Origin: Sulfurihydrogenibium sp. YO3AOP1 | GTDB lineage: Bacteria; Aquificota; Aquificia; Aquificales; Hydrogenothermaceae | Direction: 5' to 3' | Assembly (NCBI RefSeq): GCF_000020325.1 | Contig: NC_010730.1 | Location: 758,501 to 822,500 of the forward strand | Length of the DNA stretch: 64,000 nucleotides | Translations under genes and position numbers: made by a program | Shown: one piece after another, positions 25,534 through 34,621 of the stretch | Layout: the number at the start of each line of letters is the position of its first letter | How positions within the stretch are numbered: position 1 is the stretch's first letter | The notes under the pieces: generated by a model | What the model was told of the DNA's origin: nothing | The model's input: the letters and a program-made list of their open reading frames with translations, nothing else | The model's database searches: none

Positions 25534-27924
25534 TTGAAGAAAAAAATTATTTTAGGACTGATAGGCTTTACCTCGATACTTACACTTATTCTTGGCTTGT
25601 ACGTTTTTATCATCACAAGAGACCTACCAGATGTAAAAGAGCTTGAAAATTGGAAACCACCGGAAGCATCCGTAATCTACGATTATAAAGATAGAGTATT
25701 TTCAGAGCTTTACGTTCAAAAAAGATACTATGTCTCTATTGATAAAATTCCAGACCATGTAAAAAAAGCATTTATAGCTGTAGAAGATAAAACATTCTAC
25801 GAAAATCCTGGAATAGATTTTTTTGGAATACTAAGAGCTTTTATTAGAAATATTTTCAGCGGCGGCGTTGTAGAAGGTGGAAGTACAATTTCTCAACAGC
25901 TTGCTAAAAACTTATTCTTAACACCGGAAAGAAGTATAAACAGAAAAATTAAAGAAATAATCTTGGCGCTTAGATTAAACAAAGTTTATTCAAAAGAAAA
26001 AATTCTTGAAATGTATCTTAATCAAATTTATTTAGGACAAGGAAGCTATGGAGTAGAAGCGGCAGCCCAAACATATTTTGGAAAACATGTATGGCAGTTG
26101 GGTGTTTGTGATGCTGCTGTATTAGCCGGACTTCCAAAAGCACCTACAAAATACAATCCATACCAAAATTTAGACCTTGCTGAAAAAAGAAAAAAAGTTG
26201 TTCTAACGCGAATGTTAGAAGAAGGCTATATAGATGAGCATCAATATCAAAGATGCGTTGAAAAACCTATAAAACTCGCCGGAGTTATAAAGACAGATAC
26301 ATTTAACGATTATTTTGTAGAGCTTATTAGACAGTGGGTTGTTGAAAGATACGGCGAAGATGCTATTTCTCAAGGTGGTTTAAAAATTTATACAACCATA
26401 GATAAAGATTTACATTATTATGCACAAAAAAGACTTCAAAATTGGCTTGAAGAGATGCAGGCACGTGTTGGATTTCCAAAGCTTTTTAAAGATGAAATTG
26501 AAAGTTTAAAACAAAAATACGAATCTCAAAATGTCAGTCCGGAGACAATAATAGCAAATAGTATCTATGTAGCTAAAATAAAATCTGTTTCAAAAAATAA
26601 AATAACTTTCACGATAGATGAAGTAGAAGGTGAAGCATTTGTTAAAGGTAGCACCGCAAATTTACAAGAAGACGGCTATGTATATGTAAAATATACAGAA
26701 GATAGAAAGTTTAAAGTCTTGCCATTCTTGGAAGGAGTAGTGTTAAGTATAGATTCTAAAACAGGAGGCATAAGGGTAATAGTTGGTGGATATGAATTTA
26801 GAAAGTCTCAGTTTAACAGAGCACTGCAAAGTAAAAGACAGCCAGGCTCTGCTATAAAGCCGATTATATACGCAACCGCAATACAAAACGGATATACCCA
26901 AATCTCCATTTTAAAAGATGAACCTATCTCGTTCTGGGATTATAGTCAAAATAAAGAATGGGTACCTAAGAATTATGATGGAATATACAGAGGAAATGTA
27001 ATATTAAGAACCGCATTAGCTAAAAGTCTAAACGCTGCAACTGTTTATTTACTATCTCAGTTAGATTTTGACCCTGTAATTGCTACAGCTTATAGGTTAG
27101 GGATAAAACAAAAATTACCAAAATATTATTCTCTTGCCCTTGGTTCTACAGAATTAACACCAATAGAGCTTGCAACTGTTTATGCAACCTTTGGAAATCA
27201 AGGGACAAGATGTGAACCTTACTTTATTAGGAAGGTAGTAGATAGAAACGGAAATATACTTTATCAGCAAGAGCCAAGATGTGAAGATGTATATCCAAAA
27301 CCAGAAAACGCTGTTATGGTAGACTTACTTAGAGCTGTAACAACTGAAGGAACAGCAGCAAGAGCAGCATCTTTACCATTCCAAACAGCCGGAAAAACTG
27401 GAACAACAAACGATTATGCAGACGCATGGTTTGTAGGATTTGACCCAGATTTAACCACCTTAGTCTGGATTGGTTATGATAGAAGAAAGCAGATAGGAAA
27501 AGGTATAGCAGGAGCAGAAGGAGCTTTACCACTTTGGATGGATGTTATGCTGTATGCAAATAGAGGTATGTCTTACAAAGAATTTCCGAAAGTGGAAGGA
27601 ACTATATACATACCAATTGACCCAATTACGTTAAAAGTATCTAATGAAAATTGTCCTGGAAGATTCTTCCTTTTTGTCGATGGAACATATCCTCAAGTTG
27701 ATTGCGATGGAAACCCTGTTGATTTAAGTAAAATTTATCCACCTCCACCACAAGAAGCACCATTAGAAAATCCTACCGAAACACAACCTCAGCAAGCACC
27801 ACAAGAAAATACTCCACTACCAGATGCTATAAATCCAGAAACACCAAAGGATAAAAGCCCATCTCCTTCTGATAAGAATAAGGTTGATAATGAAGAAATA
27901 ATAAATATAATAAAGAAAAAATAA
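25534..27924 (+). CDS. Penicillin-binding protein 1A (bifunctional peptidoglycan synthase)
   Basis: The 796-residue class A PBP has an N-terminal membrane helix (about 5-27). The glycosyltransferase domain carries EDKTFYENPGIDFFGI (catalytic E84) and GGSTISQQLAKNLFL. The transpeptidase domain has S439-A-I-K, SLN and K621-T-G. The C-terminal 80 residues are Pro/Gln-rich and charged. It polymerises and cross-links murein at the outer face of the inner membrane. TTG start with AAAGGA upstream. Its last codons and stop lie in the left flanking repeat of a TIR element, so the element inserted at the very end of the gene. Confidence 0.94.
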   Translation: MKKKIILGLIGFTSILTLILGLYVFIITRDLPDVKELENWKPPEASVIYDYKDRVFSELYVQKRYYVSIDKIPDHVKKAFIAVEDKTFYENPGIDFFGILRAFIRNIFSGGVVEGGSTISQQLAKNLFLTPERSINRKIKEIILALRLNKVYSKEKILEMYLNQIYLGQGSYGVEAAAQTYFGKHVWQLGVCDAAVLAGLPKAPTKYNPYQNLDLAEKRKKVVLTRMLEEGYIDEHQYQRCVEKPIKLAGVIKTDTFNDYFVELIRQWVVERYGEDAISQGGLKIYTTIDKDLHYYAQKRLQNWLEEMQARVGFPKLFKDEIESLKQKYESQNVSPETIIANSIYVAKIKSVSKNKITFTIDEVEGEAFVKGSTANLQEDGYVYVKYTEDRKFKVLPFLEGVVLSIDSKTGGIRVIVGGYEFRKSQFNRALQSKRQPGSAIKPIIYATAIQNGYTQISILKDEPISFWDYSQNKEWVPKNYDGIYRGNVILRTALAKSLNAATVYLLSQLDFDPVIATAYRLGIKQKLPKYYSLALGSTELTPIELATVYATFGNQGTRCEPYFIRKVVDRNGNILYQQEPRCEDVYPKPENAVMVDLLRAVTTEGTAARAASLPFQTAGKTGTTNDYADAWFVGFDPDLTTLVWIGYDRRKQIGKGIAGAEGALPLWMDVMLYANRGMSYKEFPKVEGTIYIPIDPITLKVSNENCPGRFFLFVDGTYPQVDCDGNPVDLSKIYPPPPQEAPLENPTETQPQQAPQENTPLPDAINPETPKDKSPSPSDKNKVDNEEIINIIKKK

Positions 27925-28168
27925 ATACGTTGGATGAGAAATTCAATAAAAGTAGGAGATTCTTCGTCGGCTGCAGAATGACAAAGTATGAAGTTGTCAT
28001 CCTGAACGAAGTGAAGGATCTCCTCTTTTGATTTTTTTTGAAAAATAAGAGATTCTTCGCTAATGCTCAGAATGACACCATTGGATCGTTCTTTGTCATT
28101 CTGAGGACTTTAGTCCGAAGGATCTCCTTTTTAAATTCTATGAAAATCATCAGTTCCTCACCCAAGGT
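27925..28168. mobile_element. Complete TIR element (about 244 bp) with about 27-bp flanking direct repeats
   Basis: The left end ATACGTTGGATGAGAAATTC and right end TTCCTCACCCAAGGT are inverted copies. The interior has four hairpin units in alternating orientation (GATTCTTCGTCGGCTGCAG, CCTGAACGAAGTGAAGGATC, GATTCTTCGCTAATGCTCAG, GGACTTTAGTCCGAAGGATC). The flanks 27898-27924 and 28169-28195 repeat ATAATAAATATAATAA followed by GAAAAAAT with one indel. The left flank is the end of the PBP gene and the right flank leads into trpB's ribosome-binding site. Confidence 0.75.
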
Positions 28169-28213
28169 ATAATAAATATAATAAGAAAAAATCAATAAAA
28201 AGGAGTTTTTGAA

Positions 28214-29458
28214 ATGAAATATACATATCCGAATGAAAAAGGATACTTTGGAGTATTTGGCGGTAAATACTTACCAGAAACACTCATGCCAGCTTTAGAA
28301 GAATTAGAACAGCAGTATTTAAAAATCAAAAACGATGGGGACTTTAAAAGACAGCTTTTATACTATCTTACAGAGTATGCAGGTAGACCAACGCCTTTAT
28401 ATTTTGCATCAAGACTAACTGATGTTGTTGGTGGAGCAAAAATTTATTTAAAAAGAGAAGACTTATTACATACAGGAGCCCATAAGATAAATAATACACT
28501 TGGACAGGTCCTGCTTACAAAAAAAATTGGGAAAAAAAGAATTATAGCAGAAACTGGGGCAGGACAGCACGGCGTTTCAACAGCAACGGCTGCATCTTTG
28601 TTTGGTTTAGAATGCACTATTTATATGGGTGAAGAAGACGCAGAAAGGCAGGCGTTAAACGTTTTTAGAATGAAGCTGCTTGGAGCAGAAGTTAAAATAG
28701 TAAAAGCTGGTAGCAGAACTTTAAAAGATGCTGTTAATGAAGCATTGAGAGACTGGGTTACTAATGTTAAGACAACCCATTACATTATCGGTTCAGCACT
28801 TGGACCCCATCCTTTTCCGATGATTGTTAGAGATTTCCAATCTGTGATAGGCGAAGAAGTAAAACAGCAAATACTTGAAATAGAAGGAAAATTGCCTGAT
28901 GTTATAGTTGCATGCGTTGGTGGAGGAAGTAATGCAATAGGTATTTTTTATCCTTTTATCGAAGATACACAGGTTAGACTTGTTGGAGTAGAGGCGGGCG
29001 GTTATGGAATAGAAACTGGCATGCATGCAGCAAGTATAAACGGTGGTACCATTGGAGTACTTCATGGAATGAAATCTTACTTTATTCAAGATGAGTGGGG
29101 ACAAATAGAATCAACCCATTCAATTTCTGCCGGATTAGACTATCCGGGCGTTGGTCCGGAACATGCATTTTTGAAAGAAATTAAAAGAGCTGAGTATATT
29201 ACCGCAACAGATGAAGAAGCATTAGAAGGATTTTTATTACTATCAAGAACAGAAGGAATAATACCTGCATTAGAAAGCTCCCATGCTATTATAAAAGCGG
29301 TAGAAATTGCAAAAAGCTTAGACAAATCTAAATCCGTTGTTATAAATCTATCAGGAAGAGGAGATAAAGACGTTCAATCAGTAAAAAATCTTCTTGATAC
29401 AGATAAAGAGTTGTATGAAAGATTGTTAAGCAGATTAAAAGAAAAGTATGGGGTTTAA
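28214..29458 (+). CDS. trpB: Tryptophan synthase beta chain (TrpB1 type)
   Basis: The 414-residue PLP enzyme joins indole to serine. It begins [21 protein letters not shown], typical of the TrpA-dependent TrpB1 group. PLP lysine K91 lies in [14 protein letters not shown], and [12 protein letters not shown], the phosphate-cradling GGGSNAIG and GRGDKD near the C-terminus are present. AAGGAG precedes the ATG. trpA is not next to it, so the pathway is dispersed here. Confidence 0.97.
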
Positions 29459-29909
29459 GAGTTTTTGGATATTAAAAAAAATAGCGAAGAAGACAAAAGA
29501 CAGAAATTCTTCGCACGGCTTTTAGAATGACGTTATTGGTGGTTTTTCGTTATCCTGAGGCCGAAGGCCGAAGGATCTCCTCATTTAAAGAAAGTGAAAA
29601 ATGAGAAGAGGAGATTCTTCGCTATCGCTCAGAATGACGTCGTCGGTTCCTTTATCACCCTGAACGAAGTGAAGGATCTCCTATTTTAATGTCCTTTGAA
29701 AAGAAGAGAAACAAAACGAAGATTCTTTACCGGATATAGAATGACGTTCAAAAGGTTAATTAATTTATAGACTCAGTTAAAATTTGGAATACCCTTTTCT
29801 ACCATAAGTAATAGATTAAAGCTACGGAAATAATATTACTCATAGTCTGTGTATAGATATCTATTGTAAACTATTGTAGTGTAAAAAATTTCATAACAGG
29901 AGGTAAGAA
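29459..29909. repeat. Dense cluster of alternating hairpin repeats, no gene seen
   Basis: Five units alternate in orientation between 29505 and 29745 (AAATTCTTCGCACGG, GGCCGAAGGCCGAAGGATC, GATTCTTCGCTATCGCTCAG, CCTGAACGAAGTGAAGGATC, GATTCTTTACCGG). They end in the AAAAGGTTAATTAATTTAT to GGAATACCC tail shared with 20090-20140. The last 100 bases before the FAD protein hold a CTATTGTA direct repeat near 29862-29880 and probably its promoter. Confidence 0.65.
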
Positions 29910-30518
29910 ATGGAAAAATATGATGTGATTATTGTAGGCGGTGGTCCTGCTGGGCTTGGTTGTGCTTTAACGCTTGCTTCAGCAAAAGGGCGCTTTGATT
30001 GGGGAGAAAATAGAAAGTATTTGGTAATTGATAATAATTCTTCTGACCTATTAAAAGCAAAGCTTAATAACGTCCCAGGAGTTAAACCAGGAAGTTTGGG
30101 GAAAGACGCAATTAACCAGTTAAAAGAACATGCTAAGATGTATGGAAACGTTGAAATTATAGATGGAAGAGTAGTTAAGGTTGAGGGTGAATATAAAAAC
30201 TTTAAAGTAATTACAGAAGATGGTAAAGAATTTTATTCTGATTTTGTAGTTTTTGCTACCGGTTTTCATGAGTTTAATATTGAATGTGAAGGCGTGGAAG
30301 TTATTGAGAATAAAAAATCTCCAAGACCGGGTAAAGTTCAATTAAAAGTAGACCAAGACTATAAAATAAAAGAGGGTATGTATGCTGCAGGATTGATTGC
30401 CGGAGTTAGTACAATGTTTGCAGCAGCAGCTGGAAGCGGTGTTCAAGTTGCTTGCAATATACAAGCTATAATGGCTGGCAAAAATGTTGTTGTTCATGAT
30501 GTTCCAGATAATGGGTAG
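29910..30518 (+). CDS. Minimal FAD-binding thioredoxin-reductase-like protein
   Basis: The 202-residue protein is only the FAD domain of a thioredoxin reductase-like enzyme. It has VGGGPAGLGCALTLA at the N-terminus, FATGF in the middle and a terminal GLIAGVSTMFAAAAGSGVQV in place of the usual GD motif. The inserted NADPH domain and the CxxC redox pair of TrxB (about 310 residues) are absent. It may be a flavin carrier or partner needing a separate reductase. AGGAGGT precedes the ATG. It is flanked by repeat clusters and appears monocistronic. Confidence 0.75.
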   Translation: MEKYDVIIVGGGPAGLGCALTLASAKGRFDWGENRKYLVIDNNSSDLLKAKLNNVPGVKPGSLGKDAINQLKEHAKMYGNVEIIDGRVVKVEGEYKNFKVITEDGKEFYSDFVVFATGFHEFNIECEGVEVIENKKSPRPGKVQLKVDQDYKIKEGMYAAGLIAGVSTMFAAAAGSGVQVACNIQAIMAGKNVVVHDVPDNG

Positions 30519-30784
30519 TTAATATAGTGAATAAGTGAGTAAGTGAATAGAAACAAAACACACAGGTTTTGCCTCTATGAAGGTGCTAAAAAATTCCTAT
30601 GAGTTGTGTAATGTATATACAGATATAACTTTACCTTTGACTGACATCCTGAGGACTTTAGTCCGAAGGATTTCCTTTTTTAAAGAAGATGAGAAAGTGA
30701 GTGAATAAGTGAGAGGTAAAAGAACGGAGATTCTTCGCCGGCTTCAGAATGACGATGTTTATTTTTGAAACATCCTTTAATGTT
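30519..30784. repeat. Repeat cluster between convergent genes
   Basis: It contains AAGTGAGTAAGTGAATAG near 30533 and AGTGAGTGAATAAGTGAGAG near 30695. Two opposed hairpin units lie around 30647-30752 (GGACTTTAGTCCGAAGGATT and GATTCTTCGCCGGCTTCAG). A degenerate type II end ATTTTTGAAACATCC is at about 30762-30776. No gene seen. Confidence 0.6.
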
Positions 30785-32287
30785 TTATGTCTGATGCTTT
30801 CTTAACTTTTCCATCTCTTTTTCTGGTAAAGGCGGAATATCTCCACTGATGCTTGCTACCAATGAATAGGATTTTCTTCCAACCGGCTCTACCATGCCGA
30901 TTTTAAAGCCTGCTTCTAATAGATTTTTCTTTACTTCTTTTGCTGATGAGTATGTGGCAAAAATTGCTTCATCATTCATGATTTTCCTTAAATTTTTAAA
31001 AAGCTCAAGCTCCCACATTTCTGGATTAACTTTTGGAGAAAATGGGTCCCAAAAAACAGCATCAAATTTGATATTTTCGTACGTTAATGCTTGGATTACT
31101 TTTCTACCATCAGCTAAAACAATTGATATTTTTAAATTGTTGTCTTCGTATTTATAAACATCAAACATTTTATTTCCTATTGTAAGTTTGTCCAAAACCA
31201 TCTTAAAAAATATTTCATACACAGGTTTTAGGTTTTCTGGAATTTTAATTTTCTTTATGTTTTCTAAAAATTTTTTATCTTTTTCTATGGAAATTATCTG
31301 TATTTTTGCGTTTGGATTTTTTTCTAAGCAGGATTTTATGGCGGTGGATGCATTATAGCCAAGTCCAAAGCCAACATCTAATATGTTTATACTGCTATTT
31401 TTTTCACAGATTTCTTGAATATTGCAAGGTATGATAAATTTATGCATGCTTTCTGTATATGCTCCTGCACTACTTGAATGATATGCTTCGTTATAGTCAA
31501 AGTTATAAAGTGTAATCGTGTTATCAACAGTTATAACCTTTCCATCTGTAAATCTAAAATCTGGAAGTTTTTTAATCAGATTAAGCTGTTTTAGATACTG
31601 AGAAAAAAGTCTTAAAGATTGTATTTGTTTGTCGGTTAAATCGTAGGAAAGGTTTTTTAGATACTCTTTTTTTTCTGCTTCTAATGGATTGTTATCAATT
31701 TTTTCAAAAAATTCTTTAACATTCTCTTTAAGCTTGCGTTGGAAATTATAAATCTTTTCTCTGTTGTTTAAAAAGTAGTCTTTATTTACACACCACAGTG
31801 CAAAGGTAAAAGGGAGGTTTGTATAATCAAACCAAATTTTTGAAAGGTCGTAAACGTATGTATAGTCAAACTTATGTTTTAAGGCTTTATCTCCAATGAG
31901 TAGAACAGAAGGTTTATTTTTTAGACTTTCAAAAGGTTTGTATTCTGGCTTCTTGTTTAAAAAAATTTCAAAAATCACTCTAAGGAGGTTTACAGAAGTT
32001 TTAGATTCTTTTGTAATATAAACTTTTTCAATATTTTCTAATGGAATATGTGATGCAAGAATGACAGATTTTACATCTTTACAAGAACTTATAGAAAGGT
32101 CTGGAAGGATAAAATATTTATAGTAATGTTCTAAATATTCAGCTGCTGATATTATTCCAACGTCTATTTTGCCTTCAAACAAAAGTTTGTTTAGATTTGA
32201 TGGAACATCTCTTGCTATTTGGAAATCTCTAAACCTTTCTATTTGAAATGGCAAAGTATTAAGATAATCTATCCAGCCAATTTTCAT
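30785..32287 (-). CDS. Fusion of MqnA (chorismate dehydratase) and MnmC2-type tRNA methyltransferase
   Basis: Residues 1 to about 240 are MqnA-like: KIGWIDYLNTLPF, EGKIDVGIISAAEYL, IGDKAL, and a periplasmic-binding-protein fold. MqnA is the first enzyme of the futalosine menaquinone route. Residues about 245-500 match MnmC2/DUF752, the SAM-dependent enzyme finishing mnm5-uridine in tRNA: HSSSAGAYTESMHKFI, SAM loop ILDVGFGLGYNAS (302-313), WDPFSPKVNPEMW and VEPVGRKSYSLVAS. Both halves have their key motifs and are joined without a stop. The ATG overlaps the TauE gene stop (ATGA). The two activities are unrelated, so the fusion is surprising. Confidence 0.85.
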   Translation of the reverse strand: MKIGWIDYLNTLPFQIERFRDFQIARDVPSNLNKLLFEGKIDVGIISAAEYLEHYYKYFILPDLSISSCKDVKSVILASHIPLENIEKVYITKESKTSVNLLRVIFEIFLNKKPEYKPFESLKNKPSVLLIGDKALKHKFDYTYVYDLSKIWFDYTNLPFTFALWCVNKDYFLNNREKIYNFQRKLKENVKEFFEKIDNNPLEAEKKEYLKNLSYDLTDKQIQSLRLFSQYLKQLNLIKKLPDFRFTDGKVITVDNTITLYNFDYNEAYHSSSAGAYTESMHKFIIPCNIQEICEKNSSINILDVGFGLGYNASTAIKSCLEKNPNAKIQIISIEKDKKFLENIKKIKIPENLKPVYEIFFKMVLDKLTIGNKMFDVYKYEDNNLKISIVLADGRKVIQALTYENIKFDAVFWDPFSPKVNPEMWELELFKNLRKIMNDEAIFATYSSAKEVKKNLLEAGFKIGMVEPVGRKSYSLVASISGDIPPLPEKEMEKLRKHQT

Positions 32288-33312
32288 GATTTGTTTAAAA
32301 ACTTTTTCATAAAATAATCTTTTATTCTCATCGTAATGATACTGATAATATATCCAACTACCAAGCTAATTACAATTACCAAAATTGAGTATACAAGCGG
32401 GTAATTTGTAAGGAGATTAGCAAAAAAGTTGTCTGAAACAAGGTTAAAAATCTCTTTTTGTTTTGTAGATAAGAATTGTTTTAGACTGTATGCAGCAACT
32501 ATCAACATTAAAACAGCTAAAAACACTTTTAGATAAAATCTATTTATTTTCTGACCAAGAATGGAGCCAAAAACAGCACCAAAAGAAGATCCTATCAACA
32601 AAATCAACCCAAGGATTATATCAACGCCGTGATTAAAGTATGAATGTAAAAAGGATAAAAAGCTTGTGATAAAGACCATTTGAAAAACACTAATAGCAAT
32701 TGCAGAAACAACGTCATAGCCTGCAAGATACATTAAAGCCGGCACGACCAAATTCCCACCGCCGATTCCCATAACAGCCGCAAGAAACCCTGATAATAAT
32801 CCTATACCTGCCGGTACTATCAAAGAGACTTGACCAACGTTAAAATCTTTTTTTAACGGAAGATTTTTAATAAATTCTGGAGCTTTATGTTCGTGTTTTT
32901 CTTTGTTTTTAAAAGATTCATAAAAAATAAAACTACCAAGTAAAAACAGGTATACAGTGTAAACAAGAAGAATAAATCTTTTTACATCACCGGATTGTTT
33001 TAGATAGTTTATAAGTAAAACACCTATAAAACCACCTATTACTCCGTATATTACAACATACTTTCCCATTTTTGTGTCAACTTTTCCAGCTTTAAGATAG
33101 TTTAAAAACCCGGACAAAGACGCTCCTATCATCTGACTAATGGATGTTCCAACTACCACTACGGAAGGTATACCCATTTTTATCAATATTGGATTTAAAA
33201 TAATGCCACCACCAATTCCGAGCATTCCGGACAAAACTCCAACAATAATCCCAAGAATTAAAACTTCTATTACATTAATTTCTGTATGGGCAATAGGTAA
33301 TAATATCTCCAT
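32284..33312 (-). CDS. TauE/SafE-family membrane permease
   Basis: The 342-residue polytopic protein has two related halves with the family's glycine motif: GVLSGMLGIGGGIILNPIL near the N-terminus and GLLSGFLAAVMGIGGGNLVV in the middle. It has about eight to nine membrane segments. The family exports or imports sulfite, sulfonates or other small anions. In a sulfur-oxidising relative, sulfite handling would make sense, but the substrate is not shown. AAAGGAG precedes the ATG, and the gene overlaps the downstream fusion gene by 4 bp. Confidence 0.85.
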   Translation of the reverse strand: MEILLPIAHTEINVIEVLILGIIVGVLSGMLGIGGGIILNPILIKMGIPSVVVVGTSISQMIGASLSGFLNYLKAGKVDTKMGKYVVIYGVIGGFIGVLLINYLKQSGDVKRFILLVYTVYLFLLGSFIFYESFKNKEKHEHKAPEFIKNLPLKKDFNVGQVSLIVPAGIGLLSGFLAAVMGIGGGNLVVPALMYLAGYDVVSAIAISVFQMVFITSFLSFLHSYFNHGVDIILGLILLIGSSFGAVFGSILGQKINRFYLKVFLAVLMLIVAAYSLKQFLSTKQKEIFNLVSDNFFANLLTNYPLVYSILVIVISLVVGYIISIITMRIKDYFMKKFLNKS

Positions 33313-33757
33313 TTTTCTCCTTTTAAATGTTTTGAGTTTTAGAAAGATTAAATATTATGCTTTATCCAGGCAGGAAATTTCAAGCTACTATAAAGAATCT
33401 GAGATTACTTGCAAAAACTACATCATCGTTCTGTAGTCGTACGAAAAATCCCTTACTTCTCCCCACTTTTTTATCCGACGTATAAATCTTTATGCATGAT
33501 AAAATATATTTAATGCCTTGAGTGAGAAACAAGTGATTTTTAAAAAAAATTAAAAGATGGAAGATTCTTCGGACTTACATCCTTAGGATGGCGGAAAAAG
33601 GTAGATTGATAGACATTAGAGAAAGGTTAACCTTATTTGTCATTCTGCAGCCGGCGAAGAATCTTATAATTTTATTGAATTTCTCACCCGACGTATAAAT
33701 TTGAAATTTTAAACTTGTGAGGCTTTAAGCTTTAAATATTAACATTTGAGGTAAAAG
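33313..33757. repeat. Intergenic region with a TIR element copy
   Basis: An element spans about 33515-33696. The left end is CTTGAGTGAGAAAC and the right end TTTCTCACCCGACGTAT. Between them lie GATTCTTCGGACTTACATCC and CTGCAGCCGGCGAAGAATCT units. CCGACGTATAAAT occurs both at 33475-33487 and at the right end (33688-33700), which could be a flanking repeat or the end of an older copy. No gene is seen; the TauE promoter is probably within 33320-33420. Confidence 0.6.
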
Positions 33758-34621
33758 ATGGAAAGAAAAACGATTAAAGAAATACTAGAAGAAAATCATT
33801 TAAATCTTAATGATAATGCAGTTTTACTTTTTGATAAATTAGGATTAGATAAATCGGTTTTAACCAAGCTTGAAGATGCTTATGGAAAATCAGATAAAAT
33901 GTCTAAATCTAAACACAATACAGTCGACCCGGATGAAATGGTAAAAAAGTATGGTGCTGACACTGTTAGACTTTACACACTATTTGCTGCACCGCCAGAA
34001 AACAATTTTGATTGGACAGAAAGCGGAATAGAAGGGGCTCATAGATTTGTAAAAAGGCTATTTTATTACATTTCAGAAAATTTAGACCTTGTTAAAAATA
34101 TATCTTACAGTGAAGAAGATTTTAAAAATCTTTCACAAGAAAGTCTAAATATAAGAAAAAAACTTCATCAAACCATTAAAAAAGTAAGAAGCGATATAGA
34201 AAGGTTTCAGTTTAACACAGCCATTGCTTCCATGATGGAGCTCTTAAATACCCTTTATGATTATAAAGAAAAAAATCCAAAAGTATTAAGAGAAGTCTTT
34301 GAGAAATTTATTCTTTTAATCTCTCCATTTACTCCATTTATGGCTGATTATCTATGGAGACAGCTTGGAAATAAAGGATATACTATACAGCAACCGTTCC
34401 CAAACTATGATGAAAGTTTATTAGTAGAAAAAGAAAAAGAAATTCCGGTCCAGATAAATGGCAAATTAAGGGCAACAATCAAAGCTCCTGTAGATGCTTC
34501 TCAGGATGAAGTTTTAAACATCGCTTTAAAAGATGAATCTGTTAAAAAATGGATTGAAGGAAAAGAGATTGTTAAAACTATCTTTATTCAAGGGAAGATT
34601 TTAAACATTGTTGTTAAGTAA
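33758..34621 (+). CDS. leuS: Leucyl-tRNA synthetase beta subunit (split LeuRS)
   Basis: At 287 residues this is only the C-terminal third of a leucyl-tRNA synthetase. It holds the KMSKSKHN catalytic loop (K47-N54), the VDPDEMVKKYGADTVRLYTLFAAPPENNFDW transition (in parts), and the helical anticodon-binding domain. The C-terminal domain is also present (EKEIPVQINGKLRATI, IVKTIFIQGKILNIVV). It has its own GAGGT ribosome-binding site and ATG, with no upstream LeuRS sequence. Aquifex aeolicus LeuRS is known to be a heterodimer of alpha and beta chains cut before KMSKS. The alpha gene should lie elsewhere in the genome. Confidence 0.93.
   Translation: MERKTIKEILEENHLNLNDNAVLLFDKLGLDKSVLTKLEDAYGKSDKMSKSKHNTVDPDEMVKKYGADTVRLYTLFAAPPENNFDWTESGIEGAHRFVKRLFYYISENLDLVKNISYSEEDFKNLSQESLNIRKKLHQTIKKVRSDIERFQFNTAIASMMELLNTLYDYKEKNPKVLREVFEKFILLISPFTPFMADYLWRQLGNKGYTIQQPFPNYDESLLVEKEKEIPVQINGKLRATIKAPVDASQDEVLNIALKDESVKKWIEGKEIVKTIFIQGKILNIVVK

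Noticed and set aside
29459..29790. Possible CRISPR array
   Set aside because: The repeats are palindromic units in alternating orientation with uneven spacing and no unique spacers; no cas gene is in the window.
30000..30518. Naming the FAD protein trxB
   Set aside because: The NADPH domain and CxxC are missing, so thioredoxin reductase activity is not supported.
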